From positions 665,837 to 729,836 of the forward strand of contig RDEW01000010.1 of NCBI GenBank assembly GCA_011109175.1: 64,000 nucleotides of DNA, in the 5' to 3' direction. The notes below the pieces were generated by a model that was given only the letters and a program-made list of their open reading frames with translations, was not told the origin of the DNA and made no database searches. The stretch is from Dicyema japonicum (taxonomy: Eukaryota; Dicyemida; Rhombozoa; Dicyemidae). The position numbers and the translations under genes are program-made. Positions 11,070 to 22,851 of the stretch are shown here, piece after piece; the first letter of the stretch is position 1; each line of letters begins with the position of its first letter.

Positions 11070-11797
11070 CCTCACCGTGAACAGGGAAAAAATATAACGG
11101 ACAGAAATAAGACGAATTAATAACTCAGTCGAAGAGATATGGAGACACACAAAGAAACTTGGCTTCTTTTTAGGAGATAGTGAAGATATCATACGGAGAA
11201 AAACCATGGCAAACGCAGCATTACACAGGCTGAAAAACCTATGGCTAAAACCGAAAGGAAATAACATAAAACAAAGGATAATGTTATACGACACCTTTAT
11301 CAAACCAATTCTCTTATACAAATCTGGGACCTGGGGCACCTCAAAAGAGGAATTGGAGAGGATACACTCGTTTCACAGGAATCATCTAAGAAGCATAACT
11401 GGAATATCCTGGCCATCCAAGATCTCGCGGAAAGGACTGTACAATAAGTTTGACTGTACACCATTAAGTCTCGAGATTATTAGCTCTCGTTGGAGACTTT
11501 TTGGACACGTCCTGAGGTTGGACCCGATATACCACCCTCCCGAATATCGCAATAGAAGATTACTCCTCCTCCAATGTAAAACGCTTTCGTTGAAGACCGA
11601 GAACAACCATCCCGGTTGGTTTTACAAGTCGATCTGAAAGCCGTGACAAAAACATTGGCATTTGGTAACGATCTGGACATAGTGAGGGACCTGGCTAAGA
11701 ACAGAAGAATTTGGAGCAAGCTAACTCTTTCTCTAATATTTTTTGCTGCACATGCGGGTAAATATCATGGCTCTCGTGAAAGTGCTAATAATAATAA
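11070..11797 (+). mobile_element. LINE family A, RT thumb to 3' tail
   Basis: A 5'-truncated copy. LGFFLGDSEDIIRRKTMANA, PILLYKSGTWGTS, FHRNHLRSITGISWPS and SSRWRLFGHVLRLDP follow the family A order. The C-terminus is in another frame (near 11640). The 3' UTR ends ctcgtgaaagtgc(TAA)n at about 11797, shared with 28733 (minus). Contains frameshifts. Confidence 0.8.
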
Positions 11798-11799
11798 TC

Positions 11800-12300
11800 C
11801 CTCTAACCATAAACCTAAAAACCATCTCCAGAAGTTAAATGTATTGAAGTCATTTATAAAGAAGTGCCCCTTCCCTCTTGCGGACTGCACATCCAGAATG
11901 TATAGCAAGGTCATCGTTCCAACAATTGAATATGCCTGTTCCGCATAGAAATTTGAAATATTTTCTTCTAAACCTAATAAACTAAATTCAATCAGACGGA
12001 GAACTTGCATCCCACACAATTAGATCCTCCCTTCACTCTCCTTTCAGTGGAGTCCACGAGGAACCATACAAGCTGTTTCCTATGTTTCTGCAAATAACCA
12101 AAAACCCAATGCTCGATGCGATTGCTCTAGCAGAATAACGTCGATCGGTCCTAAAGAAGGAGTTCTTTTGTAGGCATTCGTGGAAGCTTTTGCTTTACAG
12201 TTGGACACAAGACTAAGCAAGGAGAGTCCGGAAGCTGGGATCACTTAGTGTTTTTTACACTTTCTTGGTGATTTTGGGTTCTCAAATAAATAAACCTATA
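11800..12300 (+). mobile_element. LINE family D 3' end
   Basis: Begins with an RT thumb-like segment (KLNVLKSFIKKCPF, RMYSKVIVPTIEYACSA) and continues with a C-terminal part shared with 9680-9905. The 3' end has gggatcacttagtg and an AATAAATAAA-like tail, akin to family C. It starts where the LINE A tail stops, so it was probably there first or inserted at the tail. Confidence 0.6.
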
Positions 12301-12688
12301 AACCAAAAATCCTAATGCACGCCTACTATATGGAAACGGTCAATCTCTTGATGGAAAAAAAAGTTCACAATCTCTTTGCTGGAAGGGATCACCTCGAATC
12401 GATGTGAGATTAAGGATCTCTAAGAGCAACTTGTTTCCTAACGATCGACAGCTTCCTCTCAATAATTTTATTTTGGCTATAAACAAAATCCAATTTTCGA
12501 AAAGCTTTATTTGAAAGCTGTTAACGGACGTCACAAACTTGTGATGCCTTAACTAGTAAAAAAGAAATGAGGACTATTCTCAGGAGATTCACCAGACAAA
12601 TCACTGTAAACATAACGCTCTGGATGCACTTTGTCGTAGGAGATTTTGCGTCATCAGAAAAGCTTATTCGTCAAGTTATTATTATGTA
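12301..12688. other. Spacer, nothing recognised
   Basis: No recognisable coding or repeat match, apart from its position between two LINE copies. Confidence 0.3.
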
Positions 12689-14868
12689 ATGTGGCTCGCC
12701 GACGACGTGGTGGCATTTGAAAAAAAGAACCACACTTTCCCCTATCTTCACGGGCGGACCAATAAGGAAGGCCTGCGCCGCTGCGGAGACGTTGAGGCAA
12801 ATTCTGGACCAGCCAGAATAGTCCAACTAAACATAAATGGAATCAAGAACAAAATACTCGAACTTCGGACATTTGTGAAAAAAAATCACATTGATCTGTT
12901 GCTAATTCAAAAGTCTAAACTTTTTCCAAAGAATTCAACACCAGTATTTCCGGGATTCACAGTAATTCGCCGTGACAAAATTGGCAAACTTAATGGGGGT
13001 CTTCTCACAGTTATCCGCAACGGCATTCCGTTTGAGGACTTAACTAACAATGCTTACACTATGCTTAAAGGATATGGAAATCTCGAACTTTTGGTTACCA
13101 AAATACGATTTCCAAGACTATCAATAATAATTGTCAACGCATTTCTCCCATTGCTGAGTTCCTGCTCGTCCAGTGCCCAAGACTCACTCCTCTCGCATCA
13201 CTGAAGGATGTGATTATCTGTCGTGACTTCAATGCGAAGCACCCACTGTGGCTGACAGGACAAGCCTACGACAAAAGAGGGAAGATGATAATTGAGGACC
13301 TCCACAGCCTATGTATACTCAACGATCCTGCATCTCATACAAGAACACCTACTCGACGTAACGATAAACCTTCTTCTATCGACATCTCATTGTCATCACC
13401 GTCCTTGGCCCCACTTATTGACTGGTCAGTGAAGTATGACAACAGGAGTGACCACAACCCAATATTTTTGGAGGTCAAAACAAGGTCACGGATAAAAGGA
13501 CTATGCCAAACAATAACTAACTACAGTCTTGCGAATTAAGGACGTCGATAATTGTATTGGACTATTAAATTTCCCCATTTTTCCTTCCGTCGAACAATTA
13601 GTGAAATGGTTCAACTCCATTATAAACGATGCGAAAAAAAAGTACATTCCTATGGGGAGACAACCAACGTCATAAAAACGTTTTAACACAACGACGAAAC
13701 ATCTGATCAGAGAACGAAATAATCTAAAGATTGTAAAATCGCCAACAGAAGAGAACATCAGGAAAAGAATTGAACAGAGAGATCGACAACAACATAAAGA
13801 CAGAAAATGCAAATAGATGGACGATACTGTCGAAATCTCTCTACAAAAACCCCCCAATGGAGAGAGTGTGGAAGTGTATCAAAAACATCAAAAATCCTCC
13901 CCAGAGAGAAAAGTTGAAGTCTACATAAAACCAGACACTCTGATAAAATATTACACATCTATATCCTACAGGAAGTTTTCAAAAGAACACCAAGTATTCC
14001 TGAAAAAGATTGAACCGAAACGCTCCGATGACTGGATCCTATTTACTAGTCAGGATGTTCGCAGAGCCATATCAAGGCCAACAACTCAGAAGCCAAGGAA
14101 CCAGACAACATAACCACATGTGAACTGAAGCACCTAGGGGTTCGACTCATCACAAAAGGGTTCGACTCAGTCCCTAGGAAACTCCTAGCAAAGAAAATAT
14201 ACGAAACCAACATCCATCCGAACCTGAAACTTTGGCTTGGAAACTTCCTAAATGGAAGACGAGCACAACTGTATCGAACCAAAAGTCTTTATGAAGAACG
14301 AAGCTATCTCTATTAACAAAACACCAAAGATTCTGGGAGTAACCTTTGATCGGGGACTCACCTTTATCCGGCATGTTGAAAACAAAGTAACTTCTGCTCT
14401 GAAAAAAATGAGAATTTTAAAAGTGCTCTCAAAAACACTTAGAGACCAAACCGATGTCTTTGCCACGATTTACAAACAATTTATCCGACCAACGATGACG
14501 TATGCAAGTCCTTCATGGGCAATGCAAATGTCACGATCTTCCTCATTGAAACTATCCGCAATCGAGGAGACTGCAATACTGTTAATTAGATCAGAACAAA
14601 AAATCCAACCCATAGAAAACGAACTACAACGGAAACTATTGAAGGAAGCTATTCTACCGATCTGCCCTCTATTCCAAATACAATCGAATTATCTACAATA
14701 ATACAAAAATTTTGAGTCGATACCAAGTCCAATTAGAAGAGCTGTTCAGGATTCTCGACCCCGCCGGACTCGTCCTCACCTTTGTCAGTCTGGGATCACT
14801 TAGTTAGATGAGAACTTTTATTTCTTTTTCTTTGAGCCAGTGATCCTGACGGTAATAATAATAAGTTG
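12689..14868 (+). mobile_element. LINE family C: 2A-like N-terminus, AP-endonuclease, deleted RT
   Basis: The first ORF (12689-13204) opens with a short leader ending CGDVEANSGP (to 12811), a degenerate 2A-like peptide. The AP-endonuclease follows: QLNINGIKNKI, then DFNAKHPLW (13228), SSIDISL, and the SDHNPI motif near 13450. The endonuclease ET/E position is changed (IQKSKL). The RT is largely deleted: the pre-finger text (ITTCELKHLG, about 14110) jumps to FDSVPRKLLAKKIYETN (about 14162), and the catalytic YADD region is missing. The thumb KTPKILGVTFD..LTF..HVE lies at 14317-14375. It ends gggatcacttagttag...(TAA)n. Jockey/I-like by these motifs. Dead by deletion and stops. Confidence 0.85.
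12773..12811 (+). other. 2A-like 'stop-carry on' peptide motif, degenerate
   Basis: Encodes LRRCGDVEANSGP. The established 2A consensus is D(V/I)ExNPGP; here the first proline of NPGP is serine, which is expected to abolish or strongly reduce ribosome skipping. 2A-like sequences at the N-terminus of LINE ORFs are known in trypanosomes and some animals. Confidence 0.6.
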
Positions 14869-14884
14869 TAAAGTTGCTGAATTG

Positions 14885-15805
14885 CCTAATGAGAGATTTC
14901 AATTGTTCTGATTGATCTTAAAGGTTTAAAATTTATTAGTTATTATTGTAGATTTGAGAATCAAAATGATCATTTTTCGTTGTTGTTGTCAATTATAGAT
15001 GGCTATTCAAAATATGGATTTACAAGGAACCTGGAAAATAAAAGTGGAATCGAGGTGGCCAACAAATTAGAAAAAAATTTTCATGGATTATGGCCCTTGT
15101 AGGTTTCTACATTCCGACAACGGCACAGAGTTCAAGAACGGTCATTGTGTGAGGATTACAGAATTACTCAAATCCATGGAAGACCTAACAATCCCTAGAG
15201 TAAAGGGATTGTTGAAAGATTCAACCAGACGATCTCACAGAGTTTACCGAAAATGATGGTTTCGGATGACAATAAAGAGTGGATAAAGGCTGTATTTTTA
15301 TACAATCAAACGCCTCACTCATCCACAGGTAAATTTGTGCTTTTATTTTTTTATAGATGTTAGTCCGTTTCAGAGATATCGAGGGATTCCGGGCTACAAC
15401 ACAATTGTGAAAAATACTGTAACAGAGCCAGACGGTAAAGACAGCCCCGAAACATATAGTAAAGGTTTTTTGTCTATAATTATACAAAAGGTGATTAAAA
15501 ATTTGATTTTCCTCGGATAGACTTTAATTCTTCTTATTATAAAAGGATGAATAAAAAGATGGGAGTGCATCGATCGAAATATGAATTTAACATTGGAGAT
15601 AGTGCATTCAATTTATAATTACTTAAAAGGTTCGTATTCAGAAGGACTACGGAACTAATCCTTTACTGCGTCTGCAAAAGTTTGAGCATCCCTATGGAAA
15701 TGTTGTCACTATTGTTGCAAATAGTCCAACAATTTTGTCAATATTAAAAATAGTGAGGGAATTGTGAAGAAGGTGCATTCCAAACGCCTTAAAAAGATAA
15801 TCTAG
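14885..15805 (+). pseudogene. DDE integrase of retroelement type (KRBA2/gypsy-like), broken
   Basis: Integrases of this kind insert DNA copies of retroelements, and some have become host genes. Seen: IDGYSKYGFTRNLENKS and the second catalytic Asp in HSDNGTEFKN, then HGRPNNPRVKG followed by VERFNQT with the catalytic Glu. Next comes NQTPHSSTG, a 28-nt GT-AG intron (15329-15356), and a C-terminal part (SPFQRYRG). A GVHRSKYEF motif (about 15570) and KKVHSKRLKK close it. One frameshift lies between EFKN and HGRP, and the middle of the C-terminal part has stops. The same C-terminal region and intron recur at 24775-25075 (minus). No gag, protease or LTRs are attached. Confidence 0.7.
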
Positions 15806-16500
15806 ACGCATTAAAAGATTCAATAATAAGTTAATGTTTGCTTTGAAATAATTGATTATTTTATTTTTAGACAATGATTGACATTGATTTCAGCTATCAA
15901 GGTAACGTCTGTGGCTCGCGACAGTTATGGGCCGATTCAAATATAGTTGCATAATCGAATAATTCTTTACTGCCCTGTGTCTTTTTCAAATCTTTAGTGG
16001 CACAATATCACCCATTTGTCTCAAAAGACACCCAGTGTCTGGGCAGAATCCGAATAGAACCTCTCTTTACTAAATTGGTGGAATTTCTACAATTAACTTG
16101 CTGCTTGGAAAGGACACTTTCTACACCGACTGTATGAACTGGATATGCTCTAACTAGACTCTATTCTCTGTTCGGTATATCCGAGGTTTAAAATAAATTA
16201 TCTCTTCATCTCTTTACAGTAACTCCATGATTGTTAAATAAATATAAACAACTCAAAATACCACGCTTCACTAATTCATATAAGAGAAAAAGCTGATGTG
16301 ATAGAATTAACTATAATGGCAGTTCTCAGGGCAATCAGCCGTTCCATTCTCACCGCTGGGAAAATGTCAGTCCTATGAACTTTAAATAATTGCTTTTCCA
16401 GTGCAAAAAAAGTCACTAATTAATAATATCAATAAAAACTACTTAAATCATTTAAGGCAACTATAGTACTCAAAAATATTACCCACAACCAATAAAACAG
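15806..16500. other. Spacer with one tiny ATG frame
   Basis: No family recognised. At 16315 an ATG opens a basic 18-codon frame (MAVLRAISRSILTAGKMS) followed by a possible 32-nt intron. This could be chance. Confidence 0.2.
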
Positions 16501-16513
16501 AGAAATCATAAAA

Positions 16514-17337
16514 CTAATGTAAAGCCTTCTCTACCTCATATACTCTCAACAAACTCATAATAGATGACTCCATAGACTCATTAGACACATCAGGACATAA
16601 TATCTGCAATCACTACAACACTACCTTCCACCAGTCATTCAATTGGGGATCAAACTCTGTCATTCTCCAAGATATCAAAATACAGGCCATAGCGTGTACC
16701 TGTGCCGGGATGTCCACGAAAGAACACGTGCACAAACTGTCCTGAAAGACCGCCCAACAGGTCCTCCCAAACAACGACTCATCCCATGACTTTTTACCGA
16801 CCCAGGACTTTAACGCCAACATAAAATATCCAAGGTACTACAAGTGTCATAAAAAGCAAACCTCCTGAGGTTGACGGAAGATGATCTTAAACCTCATCAT
16901 CCTGAGGATAAGGAGTTCTGTCAGTGATATGGACTGTTTAAGACTTCCAACTTCGTTTTCGAGATTCAATGGCTCGGACTTTAGGTGCAGACAGCTAAAA
17001 TAGTGAGGTATTCGTACTGATAGGCCACATTAATGATGTCCCTTATCCTCATGGGCTCATCCATGGACTTTGTGGCCAAATACAGAGCGGAAACAGCAAT
17101 TAGCTAGGATTATGAAAGACCTTACATAAGGATCATAGGACTTGATGTCGGCGAACTTGAAGAATCGGTGGTAGAGGGCGAGAGAAGTAGATATTGTCGT
17201 GAATCTCAGATTTAGCTTGCGGCCTTTATAAAATAATTTTTTAAAAGAAGATAGTCGTGACCTACGTTTCGAAGAAAATTTGAGACTCTGTAGTGACTTT
17301 TCTCAACTGACGTGACTGATGAAGACACACTCACCAT
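16514..17337 (-). CDS. CCNQ: Cyclin-Q (FAM58 family)
   Basis: In animals cyclin Q is the activating partner of the kinase CDK10 (established for the family). ATG at 17337, TAG at 16514-16516. Five GT-AG introns: 17224-17261 (38 nt), 17104-17125 (22), 16995-17017 (23), 16838-16861 (24), 16604-16624 (21). The spliced frame is intact. Cyclin-box landmarks in order: SHYRVSNFLRNVG, STSLALYHRFF, YDPYLIAVSALYLATKSM, RIRDIINVAY, SLTELLILRMMRFKIIF. Then the second fold: SWDESLFGRTCWAVFQDSL, AMACILISWRM and DWWK. These follow cyclin Q rather than cyclins L, K or T. Length is about 231 aa, close to the family. The intron at 16604 restores the C-terminus after the apparent stop in DWWKVVL. Confidence 0.92.
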
Positions 17338-17454
17338 AAACAAAATTGATAATGCTTTTATTTAAATGTATTTAAATTATTTTCATTTATTATTAATTTA
17401 TTTTTTAATATTTGTACGATTTGGGCGTGACACTTGATATGCATTTTTGTTTAT

Positions 17455-17605
17455 CAATAACGTAACGTCGGCCTTCTGGACTAATACGAGGAAGATCGAG
17501 GAAATGCAAAGGAGGGCTTTCAGAGTTACGAAACGGTGGATTTGTGGAGAACATCGCACCGGACAGACTCCCCTGGACGCTTTCATGCGACTGGAGTTCA
17601 GAATT
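17455..17605 (+). mobile_element. LINE family B fragment
   Basis: FWTNTRKIEEMQRRAFRVTKRW and GEHRTGQTPLDAFMRLEF match the other B copies. It is cut off by the SINE2-like sequence that follows, so the usual 3' end is missing. Confidence 0.65.
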
Positions 17606-17745
17606 TATTTGGTAGGCCACCCTTCCGAAGGACGTAGAGTGAGGAGGAGAAGTTCAAACGGTTCTCTTTAGTGCATTACTTGCACCGGGCGCCACAACAA
17701 CAGGTGAACCGCATGACGCCACGCTAAAATTCAAACTTCAGAAAG
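17606..17745 (-). mobile_element. SINE2-related fragment
   Basis: Its reverse complement matches 32265-32400 for about 140 bp, including gcgt(g/a)(g/a)cgtcatgcggtt, ggcgc, gagaaccgtt and cttc(g/a)gaagggt. The core also resembles the SINE2 bodies at 27700-28150 and 51245-51600. Confidence 0.5.
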
Positions 17746-17759
17746 CGGCCATTCATTAG

Positions 17760-18110
17760 TAATGTTTAGAATGGATTATTAAAGACATGTTTGTTAGCTT
17801 CTAGTGGACTGAAAATTTCTTCATTTATGGTTTGTACTTTTTTGATAGAGCCTCTTTCTTCAATTGGAAGTGGAATTTTCATTTTATTCATGAAGTGCAA
17901 ACCTAAAAGTAGGCAAAATGCTAAACCTGAACTTAAAATGTTGAATTTTTAGTGTCGGTAATATTATTTGCTGATATCTGTAATTGGGTGATATTTGCAA
18001 ACAATCCGACTCTTTCTACCAATTGTTGACTCAGTATATCGGTTCCTTGAAATTATGTCGATTTCTAGCGAATTCTGTAGGGAAAGTTGAGCCAAAGAGG
18101 TGTTTAATGG
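17760..18110 (-). pseudogene. Possible retroelement aspartic-protease relic
   Basis: In the minus direction there is DILSQQLVERVGLF followed by about 15 residues and then LLLGLHFMNKMKIP. This resembles the region after the DTG/DSG catalytic motif of retroelement proteases, with its later LLG.dFl block. The catalytic triad itself is not readable. It might belong with the integrase relics at 15 and 25 kb. Weak. Confidence 0.3.
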
Positions 18111-18179
18111 AGTTTATGCGAAGTAATGTTGGTTAATTCTGGGTTACTAAACAAAGAAAATCGCTTGGGTAAATAATAT

Positions 18180-18330
18180 CGAAAATGACCAATGAGCGTC
18201 TGAAATGGAATGGCTGTTCCAAAAGAATTTTCCAGGCAGTTGCCAGGGGAAACAGACACTCAATTCTTTCAGCTGAATTAATTTGATTGTTTTGTTCTTT
18301 GGAGCAAATTATACTAAAGTAGTACTAATC
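18180..18330 (+). mobile_element. LINE family E extreme 3' coding end
   Basis: TNERLKWNGCSKRIFQAVARGNRHSILSA matches the last residues of family E (compare 51118-51215, SNERLETEWQFQKISLAVVKGNSHSIL). Confidence 0.6.
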
Positions 18331-18396
18331 GACCGATTGCTCAACTAAGTAATAGTATCGAGTCCCATAATTCATGAAATTAATGTTTATTCTACA

Positions 18397-18620
18397 TCAC
18401 ACCAGAGTATGATTGCATCCACAACATCTCGAATCCTCAGAGGAGCAACATCTGGCCTCCGTGAATAATCTGAGTACGATGTCATCATCATAAAAAGCCA
18501 TTTCAGTCCTCACATCGACTGGGAAAAGAAACAAAGACAAAAATATATTAAAAAGGGTAGAACTAAGAACCGACCACCATCGAATCCTATTGTTAGAACT
18601 ACACAAACTAGATCAACAAT
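18397..18620 (-). mobile_element. RT fragment around the catalytic motif
   Basis: LSSTLFNIFLSLFLFP then MAFYDDDIVL on the minus strand. This corresponds to the RT 'LSP.LFN.fl.d' block followed by the YADD-type box, here altered to YDDD. LINE family undetermined (B or C type). A 5'/3' truncated relic. Confidence 0.55.
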
Positions 18621-19084
18621 CTTTATATCGTACATAGTTCATATGGCCTTCAGAAGCTAGAGATCCAGCTCCTTATTTCTTAAGAGATTCACGTTTCAAT
18701 CTGGGCGCATCGGAAGTCATCATCCCATATCTACCCGAACGCTCTTTTCGGAAACACCACGGTGCACTGTTTAATTTTTGTTTGACGGTGGATCTGAAAG
18801 TAAACCTCCAACGAAAGTCACAGCAAAGTCAACCCTCACGGAACCGCATATAAATGTCAGAAAGAGTGTTTTTTTATTATGTACTCCTTGCTAGCCTTTG
18901 GTGTATCACTCTTTCTAAGCAACAAACTAATTAGGTTATAGATACCAAGGTCTTCCCGGGGTTTTCCTGATTTAAAAAAACTAATCCCGGTTTCTTCCAA
19001 CGCCTGGAGACTTAGCCCAACCTGAGGGGACCGTTAAACATCCTTACACTAAACTTTGAGGTGACTTTTGTAAAAAGTCATCAT
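18621..19084. other. Spacer, nothing recognised
   Basis: The direct pair 'aaagagtgtttttttattatg' / 'atcactctttctaagc' is unremarkable. No gene seen. Confidence 0.3.
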
Positions 19085-21260
19085 TATTATCCAAAGATCA
19101 CTAGGTCAAAGAGAAAGAAGTAAAAGTTTTCAACTAACTACGTGATCCCAGACCGACAAGAGAAAGGACGAGTCCGACGGGGTCGAGAATCCTGTACAGT
19201 TCTTCTCATCGGACAAACTTTCTGTATGATTGTAGATATTTTTATAGTATATGGAAGAGGGCAGCTCGGAAGACTAGTCGCCTTTAAGAGTTTCAGTTGT
19301 AATTCTATTAAGAGATTTTCAACGAGTTGGATTTTGTGTTCTGGCTCAATTAATTTTATTGCAACCTCTTGGAATGCAAATTGTTTCATGGACGAGGAGC
19401 GTGAAATCTGATTGCCCACGATGGACTTTCATAGGTCATATTGGGTCAGATAAATTGTTCATAAACTGTAGCAAGGCTCCCAGTTTTGTCCTTAAGTGTT
19501 TTTGAGAGCACTTTTAGGATTCTCACTTTTATCAAAGCAGAAGTTACTTTGTTCCTGATCAAAGGTGAATCCTCGGTTTTTTGTTAATAGGAATATAGGC
19601 TCGTTCTTCATTAGGATTTTTTGTTCGACAGAGGTGTCTATTGTACGTGGTAAGGATTTTGTTGTTGATGTGTTGAGCCTCCGCTCAGTTCCAGCTTGTC
19701 AAGCATTTGTTGGGCGGACTGAGTTGCTGATTGAATGCTTCTGTTCTTGGAGGCAAGAATGATATCGTCGGCGTATGAGAGGATTAGAAAGTTCTCATTA
19801 CAGGTTTGTGGTATCTCGTTTATGTAGAGGTTGAAGAGTTGGAGTGACAGTGGGGAGCCTTGAGGGACTCCATTTGGAAGGTAGATTACAGTCTTTTTCC
19901 AAGTATTATTTTTTTTAAATCAGACCTGCTATGGCTGGGGTAGTCTCGCAATGAAAGTTTGTTTGTATGTACTCCTCGACGATGTCCCTAAAATAAGCAT
20001 CCACCATCGTCAAGCCTAATTCTCTGCAAGCTTTCCCTTTGAGAAAAGAGAGTCTTCTGACTGCCTCCAGGTTGTCCCAGTTGCCACTGCTCAACTGATT
20101 GTAGCAATCTGGGACCTGGGTTCAAACATGTTCGTGAAACTGGAGGAGAAGCAGTCCATGTTCGCTTTCAATGTTCCTAAGCACTCGATAACAAGTCCTC
20201 TCTGCCAAAGTCGTTTCGGTGGTTGGGATCGGTGGAGGTTGCTACTGACATTCCAAGTCCTAGGCAACCTCAATCAGAAAGATTGCCATTTTATTGGTCT
20301 TGAAACAACCAAAAGTTTTATGTTTAGAATTAAAATTTAGAATAATACAATCGGAATGCATATCACAGACTGCTTTAATGTGATCCCAGTGAAACTTCCG
20401 TGATTGAGAGTGTATCCTCTAACGATTTGCATGGAAATCCGCTCAATCAGCCATCCCTTTTCTCTGCTGGCCCTCGCAGAATCAAAGATGCTTAGCATAC
20501 ATTGCCTCAATTATAAATGAATAACTAGGTAATTTTTCACGAAAGAAATTATGGAAGCAGGGCGAGGTACTTTGGATGACTATTTCAAGACTCGTCCTCC
20601 AATAAATACTGGTGCCCAAACCTCGATGTGAATCACTCTAAAAGAGATGGTAGTTAATATACCAGTTTAAGTCTCAGCAGCCGTATCCCTTAGCTTTGTC
20701 TCTTTTAGGAATAAAACGTTCACCTTAACGGAAGCCTTTCGAGGGTTTCCCTCTTCATCTGGTAAATCTAGCGTTCGCCGAAATGACGTTGAGCAGCAAT
20801 TCGATCCAATCTTCTTATAACATCTCCAAGGGCATTATGGAAAAGTGGAACCACTACTGCTACTCTACCGTATGATGGATAGCGCTTTCATCACTATCAA
20901 CCCCAGGGGAGGTCACACGCTGTCTCCCATATAGTACATTCTCGAAACCTTTTGATAGATCAGGCACTTGGCATAGCTTGCCTCGTGTCCCTCATTGCCA
21001 CAGTTGACGCATTGAGAGACCTTTCCTTTGACTGACTTTCCTTGAACGGGGTAGACCGGACAAGAGGTGATTCGTCTTCTGGTTTTCACGTAGGTCACCT
21101 GCTCGCAGAGAAAACTGCCTACATTTGTAGCGAACAGACCCAACTTATTTCTCTTACCAAGCAACTCCAAATAGTTCGCTTGGTAGTAGCTACGTGACGT
21201 GCGCCAAGTTACCGTTCCCAGATTTCTGTTGTTCACCTTTGTTACTTCTTCCTCGTGATT
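19085..21260 (-). mobile_element. LINE family C, long decayed copy (ORF1 to 3' end)
   Basis: Read from the right. At 21236-20913 an ORF1-like zinc-knuckle region (CVNCGNEGHEASYAKC, a Jockey/I-type CCHC). Near 20720 an endonuclease-like NVLFLKETKLR. Then near 19870-19750 the RT core GVPQGSPLSLQLFNLYI and SYADDIILASKN. The thumb/C-terminus is at 19419-19138, and the 3' end signature (cgtgatcccaga...) runs into a TAA-type tail near 19085. Many stops. The RT catalytic box YADD is preserved as sequence. Confidence 0.7.
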
Positions 21261-21299
21261 CAGAGAATTAATAGACTATTTTTTTTAATAAAATAATTT

Positions 21300-21600
21300 A
21301 AAAAAAAAACCAATGTCAATTGAGGAAGCCGAATGCGTGGATTGCGAACGAGTTTCCTCGGAGTATGGCATTCCAATCTTTTGTCTCATCCATAACCCTT
21401 CTCGTTGATCCCTTTTCTTTCTGGCAAGCATTCCTCCGAGTTTTCGCAAGAACTCAGCCGTCATTGGACCAACGGCTCCCGATGATTCGGTCGCAACAGG
21501 AATAAATCGGTAGCGGTCTCCGAGGCAAGAATATTTATTGATTTTTAGATTCTCCGCAGTCAAAGCAGCTGCTCCAGGTGTCTGAACCGATTTGAAATTA
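21300..21600 (-). mobile_element. LINE family E C-terminus
   Basis: GDRYRFIPVATESSGAVGP then EFLRKLGGMLARKKRDQREGLWMRQKIGM matches the intact C-terminus at 37341-37655. Its boundary abuts the family C copy at 19085-21260. Confidence 0.7.
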
Positions 21601-21639
21601 GACTAATTATCACTACATTTATCCAGATGTACTCCTGGA

Positions 21640-21840
21640 AAGTTCCAGTCTCCAATCCCTAATGCGCAAGAACTGAGGAACCTGCCGTCGTGACTACGAA
21701 GATCAGTTATTCGGTCGATGCGGCTTGTGTGGCGTCGAGGGAGAAGGATCGGGCCAGGTTGAGGTCTCTGCGGGATCGTGTCGGAATCACGTGATTAGTT
21801 AGTTTTTATGTTACCGTGGTCTTTGGTATTATTATAAGTT
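21640..21840 (+). mobile_element. LINE family B 3' end
   Basis: ASREKDRARLRSLRDRVGIT* and the 3' UTR signature ('gttagtttttatgttaccgtggtcttt') match the B copies at 25640 and 44940. A TAA-rich tail follows. Confidence 0.65.
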
Positions 21841-21889
21841 TAATAAACATCTCACAATAAAATCAACCAAAAAAGTTATAATAGCATAA

Positions 21890-22733
21890 TTAGTACCAAT
21901 ACGTCTTTTTTCTGATAGTAGTGTTTTTGGGAACTCCAAGTGAGGCCATAATGTCATCAGAGACAAAGTTAAGAGTTGGCTTAAAAGTTATCTCTGAGAC
22001 CAATTGGGGATTACTGTCCTTTGGGGCATCTGCGTGTTATACGACACACAACCAGTTAACTCTTCGGGGACAAAATATCCGTGAGTGGGATCAAGAATGT
22101 CAAATGCACTCTTCGGAATTGGAATTTCTATTCCACTCTTTTCAGAAATTCTGACGTAATTTCCGTTTTCTAAAAACCGCCAAGTAACGGAAGTCGATTT
22201 TCTGTTAATTGAAAAATCTCTTACTTGACAACCGGATCTACCAGTTTTACTTCATCGACTACACAGAGTGGCATCTCCTTAGATGAATATTGAGTTATTC
22301 CTCTGTAACCTCCAATAAATTCATATTTCTTAAATAATAAAGTAAATCAACCATATTTAGTCCTTTAACATAGCACCAGTTCCTCTCAGGAAAAATAGAG
22401 ACGACAATTCCGTGTTTTCCCTTATCTTTCCCAACCATAACTTCAACCTAAAGTGAACAGTCACAGTACAGTGTCCCCTCTGAAGATATCCCATTTTATG
22501 GACTCAACTAAATCAAATTTATATTTTTTATTCTTATTATTGTCCATGAATTTACTAGTCCAAGGTCGGGAATCATCAAAATAAAAGAATCTTTTTCCTT
22601 GATTGATGAGACCACGAATCGGTCGTTTAAACCTCTTTCTGAATGGTTCATAAGCCATTCTGTAAATAAAGTGCTGCATCCATCTCATTCCATCTGTTGG
22701 TACGGGATTTGAACGAAGGTATTTACTCCCCAT
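21890..22733 (-). CDS. MRPL24: Mitochondrial ribosomal protein L24 (uL24m)
   Basis: A KOW-domain protein of the mitochondrial large ribosomal subunit. ATG at 22733, TAA at 21890-21892. Four GT-AG introns of 22-23 nt: 22448-22469, 22329-22351, 22202-22224, 22030-22052. The spliced frame is intact, 250 aa. Landmarks: the KOW core (WDIFRGDTVEVMVGKDKGKH, then GIVV and RNWCYVKGLN), KLVDPV, TWRFLENG, VRISEKSGIEIPIP, APKDS, and a C-terminus ending KKTYWY. The order and final residues match animal MRPL24. It is longer at the N-terminus than the bacterial protein, as expected for the mitochondrial form; a targeting peptide is not obvious. No frameshift is needed. Confidence 0.93.
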
Positions 22734-22851
22734 ATGATTTACTACTAATTTTAATTTTGAATGTTTATAATATATTTTATTATGTTAAATATTATTTTTA
22801 TTTTGTACACGTCCTTCTTAAACATGTAGCCTTTGATAGAGATTCCGTAAA

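Noticed and set aside
15806-16260. LTR belonging to the integrase relic
   Set aside because: No second copy of this sequence upstream of the integrase, so no LTR pair.
16315-16420. Tiny basic ATG frame with a possible intron
   Set aside because: Only about 23 codons; chance cannot be excluded.
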